From Actinobacteria bacterium UBA2279 (lineage in GTDB: Bacteria > Actinomycetota > Coriobacteriia > Anaerosomatales > Anaerosomataceae), in NCBI GenBank assembly GCA_002347365.1, contig DDWT01000010.1:1-20449 (forward strand): 20,449 nucleotides of DNA, given 5' to 3'. The notes beneath the pieces are model-generated. The model was not told the DNA's origin. It worked only from the letters and a program-made list of their open reading frames with translations, and ran no database searches. This document shows, piece after piece, positions 1-6,820 of this stretch; position 1 is the first letter of the stretch, and each line of letters opens with the position of its first letter. Position numbers and translations under genes: made by a program.

Positions 1-661
1 ACGGGAAGTAGATGAACAGCAGGTCGGTGAAGAGCATGTGCGTGCCGAGTGACCATCCCACGTTGGAATTCGCGATCTCGGCAGGGATCATCGGTTTGAA
101 CGCGAGCAGGCTCTGGAACCACGCGCGGTACGTCTCGGCATGTACATGGCCGAAGAAGCGCATGTGGTTGCCCATGATGATGACGCCGAAGAGCAGCGCC
201 AGGAGCAGGTAGTCCTCGGGCACCGAGAGCTGTTTGAACGGACCGAAAGTGCGTCGGGCGATCCAGTAGATGACTGCGATCATCATCAGGACGCCAGCGA
301 TACCACCGGCCCAGCCTGCGAACGAGTTCATGCCGGCCTCACCCAGTAGCTTGGGCAGGATCGGGTACTCCTCGATGATCCTGAGATGTCCGACGAACGC
401 TGCAAGTGCTGCGAAGTGGAACATGAACGAGAACAGCCACATGCGCGGTTCGATCGATGCGGACTGAGGTGCGATGAATGTGTCCTTCAGCATCTTGAAG
501 AAACGGCCGGTCTTCGTCTTCGGCTTGGGGAACATGCCCAGCCGCACCGGGGATTTGGGTGTCGTTGCCCACTGATAGGCCCGCCACCCCATCCCGACGA
601 TGAAGACGCCGATACCGACGTAGACACCGATCACCGCAGTGATATAGAGATAGGTCTCCAT
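1..661 (-). CDS. NarI/DsrM-like membrane cytochrome b subunit (partial, 3' end outside window)
   Basis: The reverse strand reads open from ATG 661 to the window edge, giving 220 residues with no stop. Hydrophobic segments lie near residues 5-25, 75-93, 120-137 and 160-175. His82 and His92 are spaced H-x9-H in one helix, like a heme-b ligand pair of respiratory nitrate reductase gamma (NarI), and another His (208) sits in a later helix. This family passes electrons between the quinone pool and a soluble partner. The flanking TusA- and DsrE2-like genes make a DsrM-like sulfur-metabolism subunit more likely than a true NarI, but the C-terminus and next gene are not visible. A weak AGG-type ribosome site precedes the ATG. 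It lies 26 nt after the tusA-like gene and is probably co-transcribed with it. Confidence 0.72.
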   Translation of the reverse strand, partial: METYLYITAVIGVYVGIGVFIVGMGWRAYQWATTPKSPVRLGMFPKPKTKTGRFFKMLKDTFIAPQSASIEPRMWLFSFMFHFAALAAFVGHLRIIEEYPILPKLLGEAGMNSFAGWAGGIAGVLMMIAVIYWIARRTFGPFKQLSVPEDYLLLALLFGVIIMGNHMRFFGHVHAETYRAWFQSLLAFKPMIPAEIANSNVGWSLGTHMLFTDLLFIYFP

Positions 662-687
662 TCGCTGCCTTTCGTGTTGTCTCGGGG

Positions 688-930
688 CTACTTTACGCGC
701 TTGACCAGGAAGACGAACTCGCCGCCTTCTTTCTCGGCCTTCAGGACCTCATTGCCGGTCGACTTCGCCCATGCAGGGATATCGGCCATGGCGCCCGGGT
801 CGGTAGCGACGGCACGGATGACGCCGCCAACTTCGACCTTGCTGATGTTCTGGCTGACCTTGACCATGGGCAACGGGCAAAGCAGGCCCTTGAGGTCGAG
901 TTCGAGATCGATCTTGGTCTCATCTGACAT
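688..930 (-). CDS. TusA-like sulfur carrier protein
   Basis: Small protein of 80 residues, the usual TusA/SirA/YeeD length. The defining CPxP motif is present as CPLP with Cys18, the residue that carries a persulfide in this family, and the rest fits the family's compact alpha/beta fold. I chose ATG 930 because AGGAG sits 7 nt upstream; a longer frame from 978 adds 16 residues without family character. Established role: accepts sulfane sulfur on the conserved Cys and hands it to partners such as DsrE-type proteins in the cytoplasm. The upstream DsrE2-like gene and downstream cytochrome-b gene fit sulfur trafficking rather than tRNA thiolation, but that is context-based. Confidence 0.85.
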   Translation of the reverse strand: MSDETKIDLELDLKGLLCPLPMVKVSQNISKVEVGGVIRAVATDPGAMADIPAWAKSTGNEVLKAEKEGGEFVFLVKRVK

Positions 931-993
931 GGCGTTCTCCTCTTTCCGTTTGCCACATGTCCGGCTGCACGTGGTCATTTACCTACTTGGGCG

Positions 994-1482
994 TTAGATA
1001 AAGAGCTGGATCTCGGCGTCCTGGGCTTTCATGATGAAGAAGCCCACTCCGACCGGGTCTTTGACTCCATCAATGAATGACTCCTGCGGAATCTCCATGA
1101 CGTCCATGGACATCTGGCAGCCGTACATGTTGACGCCGAGGTCTACGGCAAGGTCGCGGAGCTCGTTGAGCTTGCTCACGTTGTGGTTGCCCATCATCTT
1201 GCCGAACATCCACCGGCCCATACCGCCAAAGCTGAACTTGGAGGGGTTCGCCTTCATGATGTCTCCGCCGTACATCAGGCCAAGCATCTTGCCGAACAGG
1301 GTCTTGCCGGTGCTGACGTTCTTCTTGATGGCGCGTAGACCCCAGAACGTGAAGAACATCGTCACTTCCATACCCATCGCAGCCGCCCCCGTTGCGATGA
1401 TGAAGGCGCCGAACAACTTGTCCAGGTCACCGCTCATCACCACCATCGCAAGACTCTTCTGATGGCTCTCTTCTTCCGGCAT
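994..1482 (-). CDS. DsrE2-like (DsrE/DsrF-family) sulfur-trafficking protein
   Basis: 162 residues, typical of the DsrE2/COG2210 group. The N-terminus (about residues 10-30) has the small-residue-rich strand-loop of the DsrE fold, and the following segment (about 32-48) is hydrophobic, as is common in DsrE2. The only cysteine, Cys122, lies in a GCQMSMD context characteristic of DsrE2, where it is the predicted persulfide carrier. GGAGG about 8 nt before ATG 1482 supports the start. The gene lies between an arsR-type regulator and tusA; linked tusA-dsrE2 genes are an established sulfur-transfer arrangement in sulfur oxidisers and many anaerobes. Partner identity and direction of flow cannot be read from sequence. 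Confidence 0.85.
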   Translation of the reverse strand: MPEEESHQKSLAMVVMSGDLDKLFGAFIIATGAAAMGMEVTMFFTFWGLRAIKKNVSTGKTLFGKMLGLMYGGDIMKANPSKFSFGGMGRWMFGKMMGNHNVSKLNELRDLAVDLGVNMYGCQMSMDVMEIPQESFIDGVKDPVGVGFFIMKAQDAEIQLFI

Positions 1483-1524
1483 CGTGCGGTCCTCCTTCTT
1501 GTGACTCAGGGTTTGTCAGTGCAA

Positions 1525-1539
1525 CGGCCCTTGGGGCCG
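1525..1539 (-). repeat. Small perfect stem-loop between arsR-type gene and dsrE2
   Basis: CGGCCC and GGGCCG form a 6-bp perfect stem with a 3-nt loop in the 58-nt spacer. No T tract follows in the direction of transcription, so it is not a convincing terminator. It might stabilise or process the mRNA. Confidence 0.4.
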
Positions 1540-1540
1540 G

Positions 1541-1876
1541 TCAGACCAGAGTGTCCTCGGACTCAAGGCCGGCGTTTCGATTCTGCGCCGCGAGCGTTTC
1601 TTGCATGACCTCAGTGATGAGATCGAATGCCTGGATGATCTTCGGGTTCGCGATCGAGTAGTAGATGTGCGCCCCATCACGTCGGGCATTCACCACGCCT
1701 TTGGAGCGTAGGAGAGACAGGTGCTGGGAAGTGTTGGCCTGCGACATCTCTGTGGCCTCGACGAGTTGGCCGACTGTGCGCTGTCCATCCCGCAACGCTC
1801 CGAGGATGCGCTGTCGCTTCTCATTAGCCAACGTCTTGCACAGGTCTGAGTGAAGGCAGTAGAAGTCTTTGTTCAC
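1541..1876 (-). CDS. ArsR/SmtB-family winged-helix transcriptional regulator
   Basis: 111 residues, normal for ArsR repressors. Residues about 15-30 match the first helices (LANEKRQRIL), about 36-62 form the helix-turn-helix with a SQANTSQHLSLL recognition helix, and about 64-74 form the wing (RRDGAHIYYSI). The only cysteines, Cys7 and Cys13, lie at the N-terminus; the classical ELCVCD metal site is absent. With sulfur-transfer genes downstream, sensing of sulfane sulfur or redox state by the two cysteines is plausible but unproven. The start is GTG 1876, with AGGAGG 4 nt upstream. It is first in the leftward operon and likely controls it, perhaps together with the CRP-like sites upstream. 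Confidence 0.88.
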   Translation of the reverse strand: MNKDFYCLHSDLCKTLANEKRQRILGALRDGQRTVGQLVEATEMSQANTSQHLSLLRSKGVVNARRDGAHIYYSIANPKIIQAFDLITEVMQETLAAQNRNAGLESEDTLV

Positions 1877-1934
1877 GCGTCCTCCTGTCCAACGGCCGGG
1901 ATCACATTCAATTGCGTATCAGCATATAACAATA

Positions 1935-1950
1935 TGTGAACATTCTCACT
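1935..1950. promoter_or_regulatory. CRP/FNR-family-type binding site 1
   Basis: TGTGAACATTCTCACT matches nine of the ten conserved positions of TGTGA-N6-TCACA. Its centre is about 66 nt upstream of the arsR-type start codon and so probably in or near that promoter. The adjacent CATAT-N4-ATATG palindrome (1923-1936) overlaps its left end by two bases and could be a separate ArsR operator. Confidence 0.5.
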
Positions 1951-1981
1951 TGGAGCAAACCAGATACCAGAATCATGAGTC

Positions 1982-1997
1982 TGTGATAGGAATCACA
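1982..1997. promoter_or_regulatory. CRP-type binding site 2 (perfect palindrome)
   Basis: TGTGATAGGAATCACA is an exact match to the TGTGA-N6-TCACA consensus bound by CRP and its actinobacterial relatives (GlxR, mycobacterial CRP). It lies between two divergent operons, 47 bp centre-to-centre from site 1 and about 90 nt upstream of the predicted start of transcription of the chemosensory operon. Regulator identity and target operon are inferred. Confidence 0.6.
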
Positions 1998-2044
1998 TGC
2001 ACGATGCCGAGTTTCGCCGCATCGGGTTTCCGCTGCTACCAGCT

Positions 2045-2072
2045 TTGAGCGTGCTGTCGCCCGTGCTACGAT
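2045..2072 (+). promoter_or_regulatory. Candidate sigma-70-type promoter of chemosensory operon
   Basis: TTGAGC (2045-2050), a 16-nt spacer and TACGAT (2067-2072) form a plausible promoter. Transcription would begin near 2079, giving a leader of about 95 nt before the TTG start at 2175. I saw no riboswitch-like structure in the leader. Confidence 0.4.
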
Positions 2073-2174
2073 TGGTGAGCACGAGTGTGGACTGCGCCGG
2101 ATGGTTTGGGGCGCACCGTTTTCTTGTGTCGTCAGCCTGTGCGTAGTCGATTCGAACCAGACAGGGGGATCACG

Positions 2175-2921
2175 TTGGCGCTCGAGGGCAACCTCAAGGA
2201 TTTCTCGCTGGCGGACATGTTCCGACTGCTTGCCTCCGGGCGTAAGTCGGGCACCCTGTATCTTGAGCGCCCCGATGCGCAGGGCAAGGTCTGTTTCAAG
2301 AAGGGTCGGGTCTTCTTCGCCAGCTCGAACTGGCATCGCGAGTCACTGGGACGGCGTTTGGTGAAGTCCGGCGTGATCTCTGAGAAGCAACTGAGGCAGG
2401 CTCTCGGACTGCAGAAGATCCAGAAGAAAGAGAAGGCGAATCGGCGCCTCGGTCAGATACTTGTCGACGAGGGATACCTCGATTCCAAGGTTCTCGAGAA
2501 CTTCATCCAGGAGCAGATCAACGACACGCTCTTCGATCTCTTCCGATGGGAAGACGGGCAGTTGCGCTTCGAGGGCGAAGAGATGTGCGAAGACGAGGAT
2601 ATCGGCATCTCGGTATCGGTCGAGAACATCATCATGGAGTCCTCACGCCGGCTGGAGCTCTGGGGCCGGATCCGTCAGAAGATCCCGTCACTCGAGACGA
2701 CGTTCATTATGGCGTCGGCGCCCGGCGACAAGTCGATGGAGATACACCTCAAGCCACGTGAGTGGATGCTTCTGTGCTATCTGCATGGTGGCAGGACCGT
2801 CAATGAGCTGGTCGAGTTGACGGGCTACAACGACTTCGAGACTGCAAAGATCCTGTACGGAATGTACTCCGCAGGTCTGATAGAGAAGGTCACGTCCGGC
2901 GCGGACGGCGCCGCCGAATGA
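2175..2921 (+). CDS. PATAN (DUF4388) domain protein with tandem MshEN-like motifs
   Basis: 248 residues from TTG 2175, chosen because AGGGGG lies just upstream and the PATAN fold begins immediately (EGNLKDFSLADMFRLL). A frame open from 2085 adds 30 unrelated residues. Residues 1-55 show the PATAN pattern, including SGRKSGTLYL and a GRVFFA segment; residues 118-133 give the closing DLFRWEDGQLRFE. Inserted between are two 24-residue segments (57-80 and 91-114), each with LG at positions 2-3, G at 10, L at 17, L/I at 21 and Q at 24, the layout of c-di-GMP-binding MshEN motifs; the second also has the leading Arg. The tail (190-248) resembles a winged-helix. PATAN proteins in cyanobacteria contact pilus motors. 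It opens the chemosensory operon, 15 nt before cheR. Confidence 0.8.
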   Translation: MALEGNLKDFSLADMFRLLASGRKSGTLYLERPDAQGKVCFKKGRVFFASSNWHRESLGRRLVKSGVISEKQLRQALGLQKIQKKEKANRRLGQILVDEGYLDSKVLENFIQEQINDTLFDLFRWEDGQLRFEGEEMCEDEDIGISVSVENIIMESSRRLELWGRIRQKIPSLETTFIMASAPGDKSMEIHLKPREWMLLCYLHGGRTVNELVELTGYNDFETAKILYGMYSAGLIEKVTSGADGAAE

Positions 2922-2936
2922 TTCGGGGCTGCAGTT

Positions 2937-4439
2937 GTGGGAAGAGATAGCCTCGCCAAGGATCTGACACTCGAGGAGTTCGCGCGATTCCGCGACTTCA
3001 TACACCAGCAGGCCGGAATCTTCCTTGAGGAGTCCAAGCTCGACTCGCTGCGCATCTCACTCGTGACGCGCGCGACTCGGCTCGACTTCTCCTCTTTCGA
3101 TCAGTACTATGCGTTGCTCGTTCGAGACCAGCAGGAGTTCAACGAACTCATGAACCTCGTGACGATCAACGAGACGAGCTTCTTTCGCTTCCCCCAGCAG
3201 TTCGAAGCGCTCAAGAACCGCGTGCTTCCCGAGATAATGGCAGCGAAGCCTGAGGCGAATCGAAACTTCCGTGTATGGTCCGCCGGGTGCTCCACCGGCG
3301 AGGAGCCATACTCGATCGCGATGACGCTGCTGGACGCGGGAATCGACGGACTGGGTTGGAAGGCGCAGGTGCTGGGGACAGACGTGTCGACCAAAGCATT
3401 AGCGGTCGGCCAGAAGGGCGTCTACACGAAGCGCGCGATGACGAACGTCCCCAAAGAGATCATCGCCCGGCATTTCGAAGCCGTGGACGGAGACTACAGG
3501 GTCGGTGAGCGAGCACGACGACTGGTCGATTTCGGCTACCACAACCTCATCAAAGAGCCGTACCCGCTCTCTCTTATGGGCAACTGGGATGTCATCTTCT
3601 GCCGAAACGTGACGATCTACTTCCGACTCGAGTCTACGCGCCGAGTGGTAGCGAACCACTTCAACAGCCTGAATGAGGGCGGCTATCTGTTCATCGGCCA
3701 CTCAGAGACGCTGACGTCGATCAGCGACCAGTTCGAGCCCGTCGAGATCGGCGGAGTGTTCCTCTATCGCAAGGTGCGAACCAAGAAAGTCTTCAGCATC
3801 ACCCCTCCACGAGCAGAGCTCACCCCGGCCGCGCGGGAGCTTACTGTGCCCCCAGTACCGAGTCCCAAGCGACGATTCGCTGTGAAGCCGGCGCCACTGG
3901 TCGAGCAGGCAAGCGAAGCCACTGGGGCCGAGATGCTGATCCAGGCACGGGACTGTCTGGCCGAAGGGCGTCCGGAATGTGTACTCGAGCTGGTCGCGCA
4001 GGTGCTGAGCCGCGACCCCAACAATGCTGAAGCGCATCTGTTGTCCGCGTACGTACATGCGGATACCGCAGACTACGAGCAGGCGCTTGAGGCGTGTCAC
4101 CGGGCCCTTGCCATCAACCCGCTGCTGCCGGTCGCGCGCTACATCCTCGGCATCATCTATCAGCGTCAGGGTGACTCGGTACGGGCAGTGAGTGAGCTCA
4201 AGAAGACTATCTACATCGACACCGACTTCGCACTCGCGCACCTCAACCTCGCCAATATCTACAAGGCGCAGCGGAAGTGGGAGCACGCGGCACGTGAGTA
4301 TGAGAACGCGCTCAGGGCTCTTTACAAGAGCCCTGAGGGGGCGTGGACTGAGTTTCTCGGCGGCTTTAAGGCGGACCTGCTAGTGAAGACGTGTGAACGC
4401 AGTCTGGTAGAGTGTCGGAGGGCAATGGGCGCGGCGTAG
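2937..4439 (+). CDS. cheR: CheR-type chemoreceptor methyltransferase with C-terminal TPR domain
   Basis: 500 residues from GTG 2937. Residues about 8-80 are the CheR N-terminal helical domain. The SAM-dependent methyltransferase domain follows: motif I SAGCSTGEE at 115-123, LGTDVS near 148, WDVIFCRNV at 217-225 (followed by TIYF where LIYF is usual) and GGYLFIGHSETL near 247-258. It methylates glutamates of the receptor with S-adenosylmethionine. Residues about 330-490 carry TPR-like helical repeats with NPLLPVARYILGIIYQRQGD and related segments, making it longer than enterobacterial CheR (about 285 residues) and similar in plan to FrzF. The receptor in this operon lacks a C-terminal pentapeptide tether, so TPR-mediated docking is plausible. 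A weak GGGG-type ribosome site precedes the start. Confidence 0.93.
   Translation: MGRDSLAKDLTLEEFARFRDFIHQQAGIFLEESKLDSLRISLVTRATRLDFSSFDQYYALLVRDQQEFNELMNLVTINETSFFRFPQQFEALKNRVLPEIMAAKPEANRNFRVWSAGCSTGEEPYSIAMTLLDAGIDGLGWKAQVLGTDVSTKALAVGQKGVYTKRAMTNVPKEIIARHFEAVDGDYRVGERARRLVDFGYHNLIKEPYPLSLMGNWDVIFCRNVTIYFRLESTRRVVANHFNSLNEGGYLFIGHSETLTSISDQFEPVEIGGVFLYRKVRTKKVFSITPPRAELTPAARELTVPPVPSPKRRFAVKPAPLVEQASEATGAEMLIQARDCLAEGRPECVLELVAQVLSRDPNNAEAHLLSAYVHADTADYEQALEACHRALAINPLLPVARYILGIIYQRQGDSVRAVSELKKTIYIDTDFALAHLNLANIYKAQRKWEHAAREYENALRALYKSPEGAWTEFLGGFKADLLVKTCERSLVECRRAMGAA
4311..4337 (+). repeat. Perfect 10-bp inverted repeat inside the 3' end of cheR
   Basis: CTCAGGGCTC (4311-4320) and GAGCCCTGAG (4328-4337) are exact reverse complements around a 7-nt TTTACAA loop. 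In RNA this would be a strong hairpin about 100 nt before the cheR stop. It is not followed by a T tract. Confidence 0.6.
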
Positions 4440-4477
4440 TCGCCGTCTCAAGTTCGACTTCCGATGGGGCGATACAT

Positions 4478-4497
4478 CACGACAAGGACGTGTCGTG
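4478..4497 (+). repeat. Stem-loop immediately upstream of the cheY ribosome site
   Basis: CACGACA (4478-4484) and TGTCGTG (4491-4497) pair perfectly around a 6-nt loop, and GGAGGGAGT follows directly. There is no T tract, so it is not a terminator. Its position suggests an influence on ribosome access or mRNA stability in the longest gap (72 nt) of the operon. Confidence 0.45.
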
Positions 4498-4511
4498 GGA
4501 GGGAGTAGGGC

Positions 4512-4892
4512 ATGGCTAGCGCGCGCATACTAGCGGTTGATGACAGCCCGACCATTCTCGAGATGATCAAGGCGATTCTCGAAGCGGGCGGCTATGACGT
4601 CATCACTGCGGCGGATGGGGCGGAGGCACTCGAGACAGCACGTGCCGAGAAGCCCGACCTGATCCTCCTCGACGTCATGCTGCCGAAGCTGGACGGCTAT
4701 CGCGTGTGTCGACTCCTCAAGTTCGACCAGAACTACAAGAACATCCCGATCATCATGCTCACTGCGAAGACCGAGGAGCAGGCGATGGCCACCGGGATCC
4801 GGACCGGCGCCAATCAGTATCTGACCAAACCCGTTGACCCCGACACACTGCTCGCTGCCGTCGCAGAAGAGCTGTCGAAGGCAGAGGGGTAG
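4512..4892 (+). CDS. Single-domain CheY-like response regulator
   Basis: 126 residues, a complete receiver domain with no output domain. Acidic pair Asp10-Asp11, phospho-acceptor Asp54 (LLDVMLP), switch Thr84 (LTAKT) and Lys106 followed by Pro107 are all present, so it should be phosphorylated by the CheA of this operon. The usual aromatic switch position is occupied by Tyr103 (QYLTKP). GGAG-type sequence precedes ATG 4512. It lies 10 nt before the PilB-like gene and after cheR. It could be the diffusible output, comparable to PilG/PilH or FrzZ, or a phosphate sink; sequence alone does not decide. Confidence 0.93.
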   Translation: MASARILAVDDSPTILEMIKAILEAGGYDVITAADGAEALETARAEKPDLILLDVMLPKLDGYRVCRLLKFDQNYKNIPIIMLTAKTEEQAMATGIRTGANQYLTKPVDPDTLLAAVAEELSKAEG

Positions 4893-4902
4893 GAGTCGCG
4901 TC

Positions 4903-6807
4903 ATGCCAGAGACAACGGACATATCCAGCCGCGTGCTCGATAGCCTCGTGGTCGCGGGGCTGATCACCGTTGAACAGCTTGCCAGTATCGGTGAAGTCGC
5001 CCGCGAACGCGGGGTCGACGTCGGCGTTGTCCTGAGCGAACGCGGCATGGTGTCCGACGCTGACGTGGCCTCCGTGCTCGAACATGAGATGGGAGTACCC
5101 CGCGTCGACCTCTCGAGCTATGCACCGGAGGACGATGCCCTTGCGCTCGTGCCTGCAGCCGTGGCGCGCGCGCGCGGCATCTTGCCGCTCTTCGAGATCG
5201 AGGGCATGCTCACGGTTGCCATCGGGAACCCTATGGACGTGTTCAAGCTCGACCAGGTGTCCGCTGAGATCGGCCTGGAACTCGAGCCCGTTCTGGCGGA
5301 TTCCGCGTCGGTCCTCGGCGCGATAGTGCAGTACTACAGCGAGGCGTCGGTCGACGAGGGTGCGGTGGAAGCGCCCGCCGAGGTGATCGAGCCCGAGGTG
5401 GCCGAGCCGGAGACGCCGACAGAGCCGGTGCTGGCATACGAGGCCCCCCCGGTGGCGCCGATAACGGAGGAAGAGCCGGTCATTCCCACCGCCGATGAGT
5501 TCACTCTGGAAGACGAGCCCATGGTGGCCACACCCCCGGCGCCTGTAGCCGAAGCCGAGACTCCCATGGCGCCCGAATCGATCCGAACGATCGCCGAAGC
5601 GGTACCTGCCGAAGGTCGGGCTACTATCGATCTCGACGTCCTTGCTGTCGCGGACACGCGCAAAGTGACGATGCTGGTCACTGAGATACTGGAGGACGCC
5701 GTCGCCAAGGGCGCCTCTCGGATACACCTGCTGCCTTACAAGGAGGACTTCTTCCTCGTCTACCGTGTGAAGGGCGGTCTTGAGAAGGCTGGCAGCGCTC
5801 CGTTGTCCATGCAGGGCGCTCTGGTTGACGCCTTCAAGTCATTTGGGAAGCTCGCCGGTGTTCCTGCAACGACGCCCGCGCTTGGCCGCGTGCATACGCA
5901 CGTGGGCGACAAAGACATCGTGCTCACCATCTCGGTGGTACCCACCATCTCCGGTCAGCGTCTGGTGATCGGTCTCAGTGTTGACAGGCCACAACCGCGC
6001 TCTCTTGCCGAGCTGGGAATGACGGGCGCGGAGGACCGGGCCCTCAAGGCGATGGTGGAGCGGGGTCGGGGCTTGTTGCTGGTCGCCGCGCCGGTCGCGG
6101 GAGGCGGCAGCTCCACGTTTTACGCGCTCATCGCGCATGCTGCATCGGTAGGCAAGACCGTGTATTCGGTGGAGCGCTCGATCGAGTATGAGATCCCTGC
6201 TGTCGCCCAGGTCATGGTGAATCCCGGGTCGCCGATCCCTGCCGCCAACTTCATCGCGGCCGGTCTTCGCCAGGATACCGACGTCATCGCGGTCGACGGC
6301 CTGAGAACGGTCGAGGATGTACACCTCGCCGTGGAGGCCGCCGGTCTTGGAAAGCTCGTTATCGCTACGTTCCCCGCAGCCGATATCTCATCGGGTGTCC
6401 GTCGGATGCTCGACTTGGGCGCGGAGCCGCACAGCCTGGCGTCGGCACTCACTCTGGGCGTGGGCCAGAGGCTCGTTCGACTCAACTGCCCGAACTGCTC
6501 GACTGAGACCGCCAGCCCGGCTGCCGCCGCGTTGCCCGGTGCCCCGGCGGGCCTGGCGGCCAGAGCGGGGTCCGGCTGCCCGAATTGCGGCAAGACCGGG
6601 TTCCGTGGCGTGACGGGCATCTTCGAAGTCCTGCCGTTCAGCGAGCCGGTTCGAAGTGTGGTCGCCTCGGGTGGTTCTGCAGCTGAGATAACCGCTGCGG
6701 CAACCAAGGCGGGTATGAGGCCTCTCTCGGCATCCGGTCTCGCCCGCGTGGTCTCCGGCGAAGTGAGCGCAGAGGAGCTCGGCAGAGTACTGAGATTCTC
6801 GGTCTGA
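4903..6807 (+). CDS. PilB/GspE-like protein with degenerate ATPase motifs (predicted pseudo-ATPase)
   Basis: 634 residues from ATG 4903 (AGGAG upstream). Residues about 5-150 resemble the MshEN/GspE N-terminal domain but with poor c-di-GMP motif residues. A Pro/Glu-rich linker spans about 150-240, then a GspE-like core: a degraded ASxIHxEP box near 270 and the CTE zinc site, Cys529, Cys532, Cys559, Cys562, followed by GFRGVTGIFEVLPF. The catalytic elements are lost: the Walker A GPTGSGKST is replaced by APVAGGGSS (396-404), putting Gly402 where the essential Lys belongs; the Walker B GEIRD reads DGLRT (465-469); and the histidine box LHTN is replaced. ATP hydrolysis is therefore unlikely. It retains the architecture of a type IV pilus/type II secretion assembly motor and lies between cheY and cheW, suggesting a scaffold or regulator of a real motor. 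Confidence 0.82.
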   Translation: MPETTDISSRVLDSLVVAGLITVEQLASIGEVARERGVDVGVVLSERGMVSDADVASVLEHEMGVPRVDLSSYAPEDDALALVPAAVARARGILPLFEIEGMLTVAIGNPMDVFKLDQVSAEIGLELEPVLADSASVLGAIVQYYSEASVDEGAVEAPAEVIEPEVAEPETPTEPVLAYEAPPVAPITEEEPVIPTADEFTLEDEPMVATPPAPVAEAETPMAPESIRTIAEAVPAEGRATIDLDVLAVADTRKVTMLVTEILEDAVAKGASRIHLLPYKEDFFLVYRVKGGLEKAGSAPLSMQGALVDAFKSFGKLAGVPATTPALGRVHTHVGDKDIVLTISVVPTISGQRLVIGLSVDRPQPRSLAELGMTGAEDRALKAMVERGRGLLLVAAPVAGGGSSTFYALIAHAASVGKTVYSVERSIEYEIPAVAQVMVNPGSPIPAANFIAAGLRQDTDVIAVDGLRTVEDVHLAVEAAGLGKLVIATFPAADISSGVRRMLDLGAEPHSLASALTLGVGQRLVRLNCPNCSTETASPAAAALPGAPAGLAARAGSGCPNCGKTGFRGVTGIFEVLPFSEPVRSVVASGGSAAEITAAATKAGMRPLSASGLARVVSGEVSAEELGRVLRFSV

Positions 6808-6820
6808 CAAGGAGACACTG

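Noticed and set aside
386..997. 203-codon plus-strand frame at the left end
   Set aside because: Overlaps the well-supported minus-strand cytochrome b and tusA genes; product has no family features.
2085..2174. Upstream GTG start for the PATAN protein
   Set aside because: Adds 30 residues without domain character; AGGGGG and the start of the PATAN fold favour TTG 2175.
2079..2174. c-di-GMP riboswitch in the chemosensory operon leader
   Set aside because: Too short and without the conserved GEMM stems or tetraloop; c-di-GMP input, if any, is at protein level.
4903..6807. Pseudogene interpretation of the PilB-like gene
   Set aside because: The frame is intact, well-spaced in the operon with a good ribosome site, and structural cysteines are kept; decay would be expected to add stops or frameshifts.
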